Shown here in pieces: positions 1 through 8,769 of a stretch of 64,000 nt of DNA (positions within the stretch are counted from its first letter, which is position 1; the number at the start of each line of letters is the position of its first letter). The DNA is from JBBRVW01 sp963784645. GTDB taxonomy: Bacteria > Actinomycetota > Actinomycetes > JACCUZ01. The DNA is taken from NCBI GenBank assembly GCA_963784645.1, contig CAWARY010000005.1, forward strand, positions 248,001 through 312,000. Reading direction: 5' to 3'. The notes beneath the pieces are model-generated. The model had not been told where the DNA came from. It made no database searches and was given only the letters and a program-made list of their open reading frames with translations. Made by a program: the position numbers and the translations under genes.

Positions 1-1
1 C

Positions 2-379
2 GAGCTCACCGAGGCCGCGATCGTCGTGTCCGGCGGCCGCGGTGTCGGGTCGGCCGACAACTTCTCCGTGATCGAGGCGCTGGCCGACGCGCTCGGTGCC
101 GCCGTCGGGGCCTCGCGCGCCGCGACCGACGCCGGCTGGTACCCGCACCAGCACCAGGTGGGCCAGACCGGCAAGACGGTCTCGCCGCAGCTCTACGTGG
201 CCGCCGGGATCTCCGGGGCGATCCAGCACCGCGCCGGGATGCAGACCTCCAAGACCATCGTGGCCATCAACAAGGACCCCGAGGCGCCGATCTTCGAGCT
301 GGTCGACTACGGCGTGGTCGGCGACCTGCACGAGGTCGTCCCCGCGCTCACCGACAAGGTCAGGGCCCGCAAGGGCTGA
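2..379 (+). CDS. etfA: Electron transfer flavoprotein alpha subunit (C-terminal part)
   Basis: This is the last 125 residues of a gene that begins before the window. The frame is open from base 2. It carries the FAD-binding C-terminal signature of EtfA: GGRGVG, then HQVGQTGKTVSPQLYVA and GAIQHRAGM, then TIVAINKDPEAPIF. EtfA pairs with EtfB to carry electrons from acyl-CoA and other dehydrogenases to the membrane quinone pool. Only the C-terminal flavin domain can be checked here. The 256 bases that follow, up to the next gene, show no convincing coding signal. Confidence 0.95.
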   Translation, partial: ELTEAAIVVSGGRGVGSADNFSVIEALADALGAAVGASRAATDAGWYPHQHQVGQTGKTVSPQLYVAAGISGAIQHRAGMQTSKTIVAINKDPEAPIFELVDYGVVGDLHEVVPALTDKVRARKG

Positions 380-620
380 CGCGCTCGCCTCTTCGCCGGC
401 ACCGCCGACCCGCCGTGGTCCGCTGCTCCGCGGTGGTGGTGCGGGTCAGGTCGACGGCGGCTGTGGAGAAGGGCGGTGCCTGGCGCCGCCGACAACTGAC
501 GGGGCGAGTCGCGAACGGCGAATCCCCGCCGCTCTCCTCCACAGCCGCTCTGACCTCCCGCCTGCCGGGCGCACCTGGCGGGGCCCAGGTTGGCGGCCGG
601 GCCGCGGCCGACGCGCGACG

Positions 621-626
621 TATGCT
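621..626 (+). promoter_or_regulatory. Possible -10 box (TATGCT) of the desulfurase gene
   Basis: TATGCT fits the actinobacterial TAnnnT -10 consensus and lies 9 nt before the ATG at 636, so the transcript would have almost no leader. I see no good -35 box. Confidence 0.35.
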
Positions 627-635
627 CGTCCGGCG

Positions 636-1844
636 ATGACAGCGACTCCGCGCTCCGTCTACCTCGACCACGCGGCCACCACGCCGATGCTGCCCGAGGC
701 GGCGGAGGCGATGACCGCCCTGCTCGGGCAGGTCGGCAACCCCTCGTCGCTGCACGCGTCCGGGCGCGCCGCCCGCCGCCTCGTCGAGGAGTCCCGCGAG
801 ACGGTCGCGGCCGCCCTGGGTGCGCGCCCCAGCGAGGTGCTCTTCACCGCCGGCGGCACCGAGAGCGACAACCTCGCCGTCAAGGGGCTCTACTGGCAGC
901 GCCGCAGCGAGGACCCGGCCCGCCGCCGGATCCTCGCCAGCGCCGTCGAGCACCACGCCGTGATGGACGCCGCGCTCTGGCTCGCCGCGCACGAGGGCGC
1001 CGTCGTCGAGTGGCTGCCCGTCGACGCCGCCGGCCGGGTGCAGCCCGAGAGTCTCGAGGCGGCCCTCGCGAGCGACCCGGCGTCGGTGGCGCTGGTCTCC
1101 GTCATGTGGGCCAACAACGAGGTCGGCACCGTGCAGCCGGTCGCCGAGCTCGCCGCGCTGGCGTCGTCCTACGGGGTGCCGGTGCACTCCGACGCCGTGC
1201 AGGCGGTGTCCACCCTGCCGGTCGACTTCGCGGCCAGCGGTCTCGACGCGATGACCGTCACCGGGCACAAGATCGGCGGCCCGCTCGGTGTCGGCGTGCT
1301 CGTGCTCGGGCGGGCACAGGACCTCGTCCCGGTGCTGCACGGCGGCGGCCAGGAGCGCGACGTCCGCTCCGGCACGCTCGACACCCCGGCCATCGTCGGG
1401 CTGGCAGCCGCTGCCGAGCTCGCGGTGAAGCGCCGCGTCGAGCAGTCCGACGCGATGGCGGCTCTCCGCGACGACCTGGTACGCCGGGTGCAGCAGGTCG
1501 TGCCCGACGTCGTGCTCGGCGGCGACCCCGACCTCAGCGGCACCCACCGGCTCCCCGGCAACGCGCACTTCTCGTTCCCGGGCTGCGAGGGCGACGCGCT
1601 GCTCCTGCTGCTCGACGCGCAGGGCATCCAGGTGTCCACCGGCTCGGCCTGCTCGGCCGGGGTGCCCCAGCCCAGCCACGTGCTCCTCGCGATGGGCGTC
1701 CCCGAGCTGCTGGCCCGCGGGTCCCTGCGGTTCTCCTTCGGTCACACCTCCACAGCGTCCGACGTCGATGCCGTCGTCGAGGCCATCGGTCCGGTCGTCG
1801 AGCGCGCACGGCGTGCCGGCCAGACCAGCGGTCTGAGGGCCTGA
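636..1844 (+). CDS. iscS: Cysteine desulfurase (NifS/IscS family)
   Basis: This is a 402-aa PLP enzyme that takes sulfur from cysteine as an enzyme-bound persulfide. The sequence shows the N-terminal YLDHAATTP motif, the PLP lysine in VTGHKIGGP (about K212), and the persulfide cysteine loop STGSACSAG (about C339). The ATG at 636 puts YLDHAATT at residue 9, as is normal for the family; the frame is open further upstream but without family similarity. It is followed after 4 bases by mnmA, so its likely main role is to supply sulfur for tRNA 2-thiolation, with Fe-S assembly also possible. The exact paralogue name is uncertain. Confidence 0.92.
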   Translation: MTATPRSVYLDHAATTPMLPEAAEAMTALLGQVGNPSSLHASGRAARRLVEESRETVAAALGARPSEVLFTAGGTESDNLAVKGLYWQRRSEDPARRRILASAVEHHAVMDAALWLAAHEGAVVEWLPVDAAGRVQPESLEAALASDPASVALVSVMWANNEVGTVQPVAELAALASSYGVPVHSDAVQAVSTLPVDFAASGLDAMTVTGHKIGGPLGVGVLVLGRAQDLVPVLHGGGQERDVRSGTLDTPAIVGLAAAAELAVKRRVEQSDAMAALRDDLVRRVQQVVPDVVLGGDPDLSGTHRLPGNAHFSFPGCEGDALLLLLDAQGIQVSTGSACSAGVPQPSHVLLAMGVPELLARGSLRFSFGHTSTASDVDAVVEAIGPVVERARRAGQTSGLRA

Positions 1845-1848
1845 GCCG

Positions 1849-2928
1849 GTGAGGGTGCTCGCCGCGATGTCCGGCGGCGTCGACTCCGCGGTCGCCGCGG
1901 CCCGGGCCGCCGAGGCCGGCCACGACGTCACCGGAATCCACCTCGCCCTGTCCAGCAACCCGCAGTCGTTCCGCACCGGGGCGCGTGGCTGCTGCACGCT
2001 GGAGGACGCGCGCGACGCCCGCCGCGCGGCGGACGTCATCGGCATCCCGTTCTACGTCTGGGACCTCGCCGAGCGGTTCCGCCAGGACGTCGTCGACGAC
2101 TTCGTCTCTGAGTACGCCGCCGGCCGGACGCCGAACCCGTGCCTGCGCTGCAACGAGAAGATCAAGTTCTCGGCCGTGCTCGACAAGGCGCTGGCCCTGG
2201 GCTTCGACGCGGTCTGCACGGGGCACTACGCGCGAGTGGTCGACGGCCGGCTGCTGCGTGCCGCCGACGAGGGCAAGGACCAGTCCTACGTCCTCGGCGT
2301 GCTGTCCGCCGCGCAGGTCGCACGCGCCATGTTCCCGCTCGGTGGGACCCGCAAGGTCGACGTGCGCGCCGAGGCCGAGCGGCGCGGCCTGGCCGTCGCC
2401 GCCAAGCCGGACAGCCATGACATCTGCTTCATCGCCGACGGCGACACCGCGGGCTTCCTCGCTGTGCGGATCGGCGCCGAGCCCGGGCCGGTCGTCGACT
2501 CCGACGGCGTGCAGGTGGGGGAGCACGACGGCGCGTTCGCCTTCACGGTCGGCCAGCGACGCGGGCTGCGGATCGGCCGCCCGGCGGCCGACGGCAAGCC
2601 GCGCTACGTCCTCGACGTCTCGCCGGTGACCCGCACGGTCACCGTGGGCACTGCCGAGGAGCTCGACGTCAGTGGCCTCACCGGCACCCGCCCGGTGTGG
2701 AGCGGGCCGGCCCCCGTCGTACCGACGTCCTGCCTCGCGCAGGTGCGGGCGCACGGCGAGACCGTGCCGGCGACTGCCTGGTGCGCCGGCGACGACCTGG
2801 TCGTCGAGCTGGCCGAGCCGCTGCGCGGTGTGGCACCGGGGCAGGCGGTGGTGCTCTACGACGGTGACGTGGTCGTCGGCTCCGCCACCATCGCGAGCAC
2901 GGTCCGGGCGCCGGCCGCCCGCGCGTGA
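1849..2928 (+). CDS. mnmA: tRNA-uridine 2-sulfurtransferase MnmA
   Basis: This 359-aa protein makes 2-thiouridine at wobble position 34 of tRNA-Lys, -Glu and -Gln. It has the PP-loop ATP motif SGGVDS (residues 8-13) and the two catalytic cysteines in NPCLRCNEKIKF (about C98) and SHDICFI (about C193), matching the C102/C199 spacing of the E. coli enzyme. The start is GTG, 4 bases after the desulfurase stop, which suggests co-transcription with the sulfur donor. The tRNA-Gln and tRNA-Glu genes near 42.4 kb would encode likely substrates, although both carry C rather than U at position 34. Confidence 0.96.
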   Translation: MRVLAAMSGGVDSAVAAARAAEAGHDVTGIHLALSSNPQSFRTGARGCCTLEDARDARRAADVIGIPFYVWDLAERFRQDVVDDFVSEYAAGRTPNPCLRCNEKIKFSAVLDKALALGFDAVCTGHYARVVDGRLLRAADEGKDQSYVLGVLSAAQVARAMFPLGGTRKVDVRAEAERRGLAVAAKPDSHDICFIADGDTAGFLAVRIGAEPGPVVDSDGVQVGEHDGAFAFTVGQRRGLRIGRPAADGKPRYVLDVSPVTRTVTVGTAEELDVSGLTGTRPVWSGPAPVVPTSCLAQVRAHGETVPATAWCAGDDLVVELAEPLRGVAPGQAVVLYDGDVVVGSATIASTVRAPAARA

Positions 2929-2929
2929 C

Positions 2930-2935
2930 TACGGT
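2930..2935 (+). promoter_or_regulatory. Possible leaderless -10 box (TACGGT)
   Basis: TACGGT lies exactly 6 nt before the GTG at 2942, the spacing shared by other genes here. It sits in a 13-base gap after mnmA, so it may be an internal promoter or chance. Confidence 0.35.
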
Positions 2936-2941
2936 GGGACG

Positions 2942-3985
2942 GTGGCGGGCACCGAGCGGGACGAGCGCCCGGCAGGTCCCGCACCGGTCCTGACCGGGGG
3001 TGTGGCCACCGGCGTCGGCTCGATGCCCGGCACCGACGCCCGCGAGTCGGCTGCGCTCGTCGTGGGCGAGTTCCCCGACCTCCCGCACGTCGTCGAGCTG
3101 CCCGGCCGCGGGCCGGGCGCCGACATGGTCGGGCGAACCGCGGCTCTGCTGGTCGACCTGCACGTCGACCTCCAGCCCTCCGGCTGGCGGCTCGTCGACC
3201 GGCCCGGGATGGACGAGCGCCGTGCCCGGGGGTATCTCGGCCAGGACCTCGACGAGCTCGAGGAGCACGCCGACGGTGTGGTCGGCCCGGTCAAGCTCCA
3301 GGTCACCGGGCCGTGGACGCTGGCCGCCGCGCTCCAGCTGCCACGTGGAGAGCCGGTCCTCACCGACCCGGGCGCACTGCGCGACCTCGTCGCATCGTTC
3401 ACCGAAGGTGTCCGGCTGCACGTCGCCGAGCTGCACAAGCGGCTGCCGGGCGCGTTCCCGGTGCTGCAGCTGGACGAGCCGTCCCTGCCGGCGGTCCTCG
3501 CCGGCGACGTCCGCCGGTCGTCGGGTGCCACGACGGTGCGGGCGGTGGCCGAGACGGCCGCCGAGGACGTGCTGCACGCCCTCGTCGACACGGTCGGCGC
3601 GTCCGTGGTCGTGCACTGCTGCGCGGCACGTCCGCCCGTCGACCTGCTGCGCCGGGCCGGTGTCGCGGGGCTGTCGATCGACCTGCTCCTGGTGGGGGAC
3701 AGCCTCGACCAGGAGCTCGGTGAGGCCGTCGAGGCCGGGCTCGCGCTGCTCGCCGGCGTCGTGCCCGCGCTCCCGTCGGCCGCCGGCTTGTCCGACGTCC
3801 GGTCTACCGTCGAGCCCGTGCGACGGCTCTGGCACCAGCTCGGTCTCGACCAGGAGAGGCTCTCCCGGCAGGTGGTCGTCACCCCCACCTGCGGGCTCGC
3901 CGGCGCGTCCCCCGGCTACGCCCGGGCCGCCCTGACCAGGGCCCGCGAGGCTGCTCGCGCCCTGACCGAGCTGGAGGTGCAGTGA
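2942..3985 (+). CDS. MetE-like cobalamin-independent methionine synthase family protein
   Basis: This 347-aa protein matches the short actinobacterial relatives of the C-terminal catalytic half of MetE (full-length MetE is about 750 aa). Visible features are GVGSMPGTDARESA near the N terminus, a central QLDEPSLP strand, and VVHCC at the start of the C-terminal third. In MetE the corresponding positions include residues that bind zinc and homocysteine. It lacks the N-terminal MetE half, so whether it makes methionine or moves a methyl group from another donor cannot be decided. GTG at 2942 is chosen because it follows mnmA closely and the conserved GVGSMPG block begins about 25 residues later. 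The stop overlaps the ligA start (GTGA). Confidence 0.8.
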   Translation: MAGTERDERPAGPAPVLTGGVATGVGSMPGTDARESAALVVGEFPDLPHVVELPGRGPGADMVGRTAALLVDLHVDLQPSGWRLVDRPGMDERRARGYLGQDLDELEEHADGVVGPVKLQVTGPWTLAAALQLPRGEPVLTDPGALRDLVASFTEGVRLHVAELHKRLPGAFPVLQLDEPSLPAVLAGDVRRSSGATTVRAVAETAAEDVLHALVDTVGASVVVHCCAARPPVDLLRRAGVAGLSIDLLLVGDSLDQELGEAVEAGLALLAGVVPALPSAAGLSDVRSTVEPVRRLWHQLGLDQERLSRQVVVTPTCGLAGASPGYARAALTRAREAARALTELEVQ

Positions 3986-6099
3986 GCCGCGAGGCCGCGC
4001 GGAAGGCGACCAGCACGACCTCGGCCGACTCCCCGCAGCACCGGCACGCCGAGCTGGTCGAGACCATCGACCGGGCTCGCTTCGACTACTTCCTGCGCGA
4101 CGCCCCGACAGTGTCCGACGGCTCCTACGACGCGCTGATGCGTGAGCTGCAGGACCTCGAGGAGGCACATCCCGAGCTGCGGACACCCGACTCGCCCACC
4201 CAGACCGTGGGCGGCACGTTCTCCACCGAGTTCACCGCGGTCGACCACCTCGAGCGGATGATGAGCCTCGACAACGCGTTCTCCGCCGAGGAGCTCGCGG
4301 CCTGGGCCGACCGGGTGGAGCGCGACCGGGGCGCGACGGAGGTGCACTTCCTCTGCGAGATCAAGGTCGACGGCGTCGCGATCAACCTGCTGTACGAGAA
4401 GGGCCGGCTGAGCCGGGCGCTCACCCGCGGCAACGGCACGACCGGAGAGGACGTCACCCTCAACATCCGCACCCTCGACGCCGTGCCCGACCGGCTGACC
4501 GGCCCGGACGTCCCCGACCTCGTCGAGGTGCGCGGCGAGGTCTTCTTCCCGGTCGCCGGGTTCGCCGAGCTCAACGCCGCCCTGGTCGAGGCCGGCAAGG
4601 CACCGTTCGCGAACCCGCGCAACGCCGCGGCCGGGTCGTTGCGGCAGAAGGACCCGCGCGTGACCGCGTCCCGCCCGCTGCGGATGGTCGTGCACGGGGT
4701 CGGTGCGCGCGACGGGTTCTCGGCGGCCCGGCAGTCCGAGGCGTACGAGGCGCTGCGCAGGCTCGGCCTCCCGGTGAGCGAACGTTTCCGCGTGGTCGAT
4801 GACCTGGCCGGCGTCCAGGACTACGTCGACCACTACGGGGCGCACCGGCACGACGTGGAGCACGAGATCGACGGCGTCGTCGTCAAGGTCGACGAGGTCG
4901 CGGTGCAGCGGCGGCTCGGCTCGACCTCCCGCGCACCCCGGTGGGCCATCGCGTTCAAGTACCCGCCGGAAGAGGTGACCACGAAGCTCCTCGACATCAG
5001 GGTCAACGTCGGTCGCACGGGCCGTGTCACGCCGTACGGCGTCATGGAACCCGTGTTCGTCAGCGGCTCGACCGTCGAGATGGCGACGCTGCACAACGCC
5101 TCCGAGGTCGAGCGCAAGGGCGTGCTCATCGGCGACTCCGTGGTGCTGCGCAAGGCGGGCGACGTGATCCCCGAGATCGTCGGTCCGGTGGTCGACCTGC
5201 GCGACGGCTCCGAGCGGCCCTTCGTGATGCCCACCGAGTGCCCGGCCTGCGGCACGACGCTGCGGCCGCAGAAGGAGGGCGACGCCGACATCCGGTGTCC
5301 CAACACGCGGTCCTGCCCGGCGCAGCTGCGGGAGCGGCTGTTCCACCTGGCCGGACGCGGTGCGTTCGACATCGACGTCCTGGGCTACGAGGCGGGGGTC
5401 GCCCTGCTGGACGCCGGGGTGGTGCAGGACGAGGGCGACGTCTTCGACCTCGACGAGCACAAGCTGCTGAAGGCGGCGCTGTTCCGTCGCAAGGACGGCG
5501 GCCTGACGGCCAACGGCACCAAGCTGCTCGCGGCCCTCGCCGCGGCCAAGGAGCGCCCGCTGTGGCGGGTGCTCGTCGCGCTCTCGGTCCGGCACGTGGG
5601 CCCGACCGCCGCGCAGGCCCTGGCCCGCGAGCTGCGGTCGGTCGAGGCGGTCTTCGCCGCCGACTCCGCGCGGCTGGCCGCCGTCGACGGGGTCGGACCC
5701 GTGATCGCCGACGCGCTGCGCGAGTGGTGGGAGGTGGACTGGCACCGGACAATCGTCGACAAGTGGGGTGCCTCCGGGGTGCGCCTCGAGGAGGAGGGCG
5801 GCGACGAGGGCCCACGCCCGCTCGAGGGGCTCAGCATCGTCGTCACCGGGTCGCTGGAGGACTTCTCCCGCGACGGGGCGAAGGAGGCCGTCCAGGTCCG
5901 CGGGGGCAAGGCCGTGGGGTCGGTCTCGAAGAAGACCGACTTCGTCGTCGTCGGGGACAGCCCCGGGTCGAAGGCCGAGAAGGCGGCCCAGCTGGGGGTC
6001 CCGGTGCTGGACGAGGCGGGCTTCCGGACCCTGCTCGACGAGGGGCCGGACGCTGCCCGCGCCCTCGCCCGTGCGGCCGACCCCGACACCGACGGCTGA
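3982..6099 (+). CDS. ligA: NAD-dependent DNA ligase LigA
   Basis: This is the 705-aa replicative ligase that joins nicks using NAD+. Domain order is complete: adenylation domain with the active-site lysine in CEIKVDGVAINL (about K128), OB fold, a four-cysteine zinc finger (CPACG, then DIRCPN and SCPAQL), helix-hairpin-helix repeats (VRHVGPTAAQAL, VDGVGPVIADAL), and a C-terminal BRCT domain starting near GLSIVVTGSLEDF. The GTG start overlaps the stop of the preceding gene by 4 bases, indicating translational coupling. Length is slightly above the common 670-700 aa because of the N-terminal extension. Confidence 0.97.
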   Translation: MSREAARKATSTTSADSPQHRHAELVETIDRARFDYFLRDAPTVSDGSYDALMRELQDLEEAHPELRTPDSPTQTVGGTFSTEFTAVDHLERMMSLDNAFSAEELAAWADRVERDRGATEVHFLCEIKVDGVAINLLYEKGRLSRALTRGNGTTGEDVTLNIRTLDAVPDRLTGPDVPDLVEVRGEVFFPVAGFAELNAALVEAGKAPFANPRNAAAGSLRQKDPRVTASRPLRMVVHGVGARDGFSAARQSEAYEALRRLGLPVSERFRVVDDLAGVQDYVDHYGAHRHDVEHEIDGVVVKVDEVAVQRRLGSTSRAPRWAIAFKYPPEEVTTKLLDIRVNVGRTGRVTPYGVMEPVFVSGSTVEMATLHNASEVERKGVLIGDSVVLRKAGDVIPEIVGPVVDLRDGSERPFVMPTECPACGTTLRPQKEGDADIRCPNTRSCPAQLRERLFHLAGRGAFDIDVLGYEAGVALLDAGVVQDEGDVFDLDEHKLLKAALFRRKDGGLTANGTKLLAALAAAKERPLWRVLVALSVRHVGPTAAQALARELRSVEAVFAADSARLAAVDGVGPVIADALREWWEVDWHRTIVDKWGASGVRLEEEGGDEGPRPLEGLSIVVTGSLEDFSRDGAKEAVQVRGGKAVGSVSKKTDFVVVGDSPGSKAEKAAQLGVPVLDEAGFRTLLDEGPDAARALARAADPDTDG

Positions 6100-6220
6100 C
6101 CGTCGCCCGCCGGAGAACCACCGGAACGACCACTTCAGGAACGCCCCTTCTGCGCCGACATGGAACCCAGGCGGCGCGGGGGTGTCGCGACGCAGCGGCA
6201 CGCGACACACGGAGGGGTGC

Positions 6221-8314
6221 ATGGCGGGACCTGTCCCGATCGCCTCGCCCGCTGCCGCCTGGGCGCCGCGGCCGGTCGCAGGAGCGGTCCGGGGCTGGTG
6301 GTTCTGGGGCTGGATCGCGCTCAACGGGCTGATCGCGCTGGTCGTCCTCGGCGAGGCGCTGGGACACATGGCCGCCTCCGACCACCTGCGCCAGGGCGCG
6401 CCGCTGGCGCTGATCGCCGGCCTCGTGCTGATCGCCGAGCTGCGGCCGGTCGTCACGGCCGGGTCCTACGACCCCCAGGGCGTCACCGTCTCCACCGCCT
6501 TCGTCTTCGCCATCCTGGTCACCTGGGGCCCGTGGCCCGCCCTGCTCGTGCACGGCACCGGTGTGCTGCTCGGCGAGGTCGCCAAGCGCAAGCAGGTCTG
6601 GCGGGTGGTCTTCAACACCGGGCAGTACCTCGCCAGCCTCTGCGTGGCCGCGGGTGTCCTGTGGATCTTCGACATGCGGCAGTCGCTGAGCCACCCGATC
6701 GAGGCGATGTCGATCCACCAGCTGCCTATCCTCGCCCTGGCCTGGGGCGCCTACTTCCTCAGCAACCTGGCCTTCGTCGCCACCGCGATCTCGCTGCGTG
6801 AGGGGACTGGGTGGTGGGACGACTTCACCGACGAGATCGGCTATTACGCCGTGACGACCTTCGCGGTATTGGCGCTGTCGCCGCTCGTCGTCGTCGTCAC
6901 GATCGCGTCGTGGCAGCTCATCCCGCTGCTGCTGTTGCCCCTGTTCCTCGTCTACAAGACCGCGTCCATCTCCCGCGAGAAGGAGCAGGCCGCGCTGCAC
7001 GACGCCCTCACCGGGCTCGCGAACCGCAAGCGTCTGGTCGAGCGGATGGCCGGCGCCGGGGAGGTGTCCCTGCGCTCCGGGCGGCCGATGGCGCTCTGCC
7101 TGCTCGACCTCGACCGCTTCAAGGAGATCAACGACACCCTCGGCCACCACACGGGCGACCGGCTGCTGGAGATCGCCGCCAACCGGCTGGCGCGGGCCGT
7201 GCGACCGGAGGACACGGTCGCCCGGCTCGGCGGTGACGAGTTCGCGGTGCTGCTCACGGACGTGACGGACGCCGAGAGCTCGGTCGATGCCGCGCAGCGG
7301 CTCCGCGCCGTGCTCACCGAGCCGTACCACCTCGACGGGATGACCCTGCAGGTCGAGACCAGCATCGGGGTCGCGGTCTATCCCGAGCACACCGACAACG
7401 TCCCGCGGCTGCTGCAGCTGGCCGACGTCGCCATGTACCAGGCGAAGGAGGACCGTACCGGCGTCGAGCTGTACCGGCCGGAGCGCGACATCCACACTCC
7501 CGACCGGCTGGACCTGCTCGGCTCGCTGCGCCGCGGCATCGAGAACGACGAGCTGGTCATGCACTTCCAGCCCACCGTCGCGTTCCCCGGCGGCCGGCCC
7601 GTCGGCGTGGAGGCGCTGGTCCGCTGGGAACACCCGGATCGCGGTCTGATCTACCCCGACGCCTTCCTGGACCTCGTCGAGCAGTCAGGGATGATGCGCC
7701 AGCTCACCCACATCGCGCTGGCCAAGTCGTTGGCCCAGGTCGCGACCTGGTGGCGCTCCGGCATCGAGCTCACCGTCTCGGTGAACGTGTCGGTCCGCGA
7801 CCTCACCGACACGTCGTTCGCCACCGTGGTCGCGGACCTCCTGCACGCCAACGACCTGCCCGCACGGGCCCTGAAGCTGGAGATCACCGAGCACGTCCTG
7901 ATGGCCGACCCCGGCCGGATGACCGCCGCGCTGGAGTCGATGGACCGGCTCGGCGTCGACCTCAGCCTCGACGACTTCGGCACCGGGTACTCCTCCCTGG
8001 TGCACCTGAAGCGGCTGCCGGTGTCGGAGATCAAGGTCGACCGGTCGTTCGTCCAGCGGATGACCTCCGATGCCGACGACGCCGTGATCGTCCGCTCGAT
8101 CATCGACCTGGCGCACTCGCTCGGGCTGCGGGTCGTCGCCGAGGGTGTCGAGACCATGGACACCTGGCGTGCCCTCGAGGCGCTCGGCTGCGACCTGGCC
8201 CAGGGCTACCTCATCAGCCGCCCGCTGCCCGGCGACCTGCTCACCCGCTGGCTGGTGCAGCACTTCCCGCGCAGCTCCGATGCCGACGCCGCTCCCGTCG
8301 CCAGCCTGGCCTGA
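6221..8314 (+). CDS. Membrane-anchored diguanylate cyclase/phosphodiesterase (GGDEF-EAL)
   Basis: This 697-aa protein is predicted to make and/or break cyclic di-GMP. The first 240 residues hold about six to eight hydrophobic segments (for example 26-47, 57-71, 83-110, 127-145, 205-240), an MASE-like sensory region. A GGDEF domain follows with an intact GGDEF signature at about 337-341, then an EAL domain with E464-A465-L466 and DDFGTGYSSL. Both catalytic signatures look intact, so activity could be dual. The ATG at 6221 has a strong GGAGGGG ribosome site 5 bases upstream. It stands alone after ligA; the HD-GYP gene near 22 kb is a possible partner in the same signal pathway. Confidence 0.93.
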   Translation: MAGPVPIASPAAAWAPRPVAGAVRGWWFWGWIALNGLIALVVLGEALGHMAASDHLRQGAPLALIAGLVLIAELRPVVTAGSYDPQGVTVSTAFVFAILVTWGPWPALLVHGTGVLLGEVAKRKQVWRVVFNTGQYLASLCVAAGVLWIFDMRQSLSHPIEAMSIHQLPILALAWGAYFLSNLAFVATAISLREGTGWWDDFTDEIGYYAVTTFAVLALSPLVVVVTIASWQLIPLLLLPLFLVYKTASISREKEQAALHDALTGLANRKRLVERMAGAGEVSLRSGRPMALCLLDLDRFKEINDTLGHHTGDRLLEIAANRLARAVRPEDTVARLGGDEFAVLLTDVTDAESSVDAAQRLRAVLTEPYHLDGMTLQVETSIGVAVYPEHTDNVPRLLQLADVAMYQAKEDRTGVELYRPERDIHTPDRLDLLGSLRRGIENDELVMHFQPTVAFPGGRPVGVEALVRWEHPDRGLIYPDAFLDLVEQSGMMRQLTHIALAKSLAQVATWWRSGIELTVSVNVSVRDLTDTSFATVVADLLHANDLPARALKLEITEHVLMADPGRMTAALESMDRLGVDLSLDDFGTGYSSLVHLKRLPVSEIKVDRSFVQRMTSDADDAVIVRSIIDLAHSLGLRVVAEGVETMDTWRALEALGCDLAQGYLISRPLPGDLLTRWLVQHFPRSSDADAAPVASLA

Positions 8315-8372
8315 CCTGCCCGCCCCCTCGCGGCGCCACCCGGCGACCTCGGGACCCGGTCCTCGCCGTCAC

Positions 8373-8378
8373 TAGGAT
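8373..8378 (+). promoter_or_regulatory. Possible -10 box of the gat operon (TAGGAT)
   Basis: TAGGAT fits TAnnnT. It would give a leader of about 35 nt carrying a GAGGAG-type ribosome site before gatC at 8420. No clear -35 box is visible. Confidence 0.4.
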
Positions 8379-8419
8379 GATCCGGCCCGACCAGCAGCAG
8401 CCCGAGGAGCCGAGCACCG

Positions 8420-8767
8420 ATGCCCGACGAGAGGTCCGACCTGCCGTCCGACCGCACCGATGACGGGGCGCCCGCGATCACGCGGGACGAGGTGGCCCAT
8501 CTCGCCCGGCTCGCCCGGCTGGCCCTCGAGCCCGACGAGCTGGACCGGTACGGCGGCCAGCTCGACGCGATCGTCTCGGCGATCTCCCGGATCGGCGACC
8601 TCGACACCGCCGACGTGCCTCCGACGTCGCACGCGCTGCCGCTGACCAACGTCACCCGACCCGACCGGGTCCGGCCCGGCCTCACCCAGGCCCAGGCGCT
8701 GTCCGGGGCGCCGGCGGCCGAGGACGGCCGGTTCCGCGTGCCCCGCATCCTCGGCGACGAGGCCTGA
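8420..8767 (+). CDS. gatC: Asp-tRNA(Asn)/Glu-tRNA(Gln) amidotransferase subunit C
   Basis: GatC is the small subunit that stabilises the GatA-GatB complex. The 115-aa protein shows the family core ITRDEVAHLARLARLAL followed by the C-terminal segment with PTSHALPL and FRVPRILGDEA. It carries a 14-residue acidic N-terminal extension before the core. The stop is 2 bases before the gatA ATG, so the two are clearly one operon. Confidence 0.95.
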   Translation: MPDERSDLPSDRTDDGAPAITRDEVAHLARLARLALEPDELDRYGGQLDAIVSAISRIGDLDTADVPPTSHALPLTNVTRPDRVRPGLTQAQALSGAPAAEDGRFRVPRILGDEA

Positions 8768-8769
8768 GC

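Noticed and set aside
96..635. Upstream extension of the desulfurase reading frame
   Set aside because: The extra 180 residues have no family similarity and partly overlap etfA; the ATG at 636 fits the family start.
415..639. A 74-codon frame in the etfA-desulfurase gap
   Set aside because: Arg/Ala-rich without a ribosome site and it runs into the desulfurase start.
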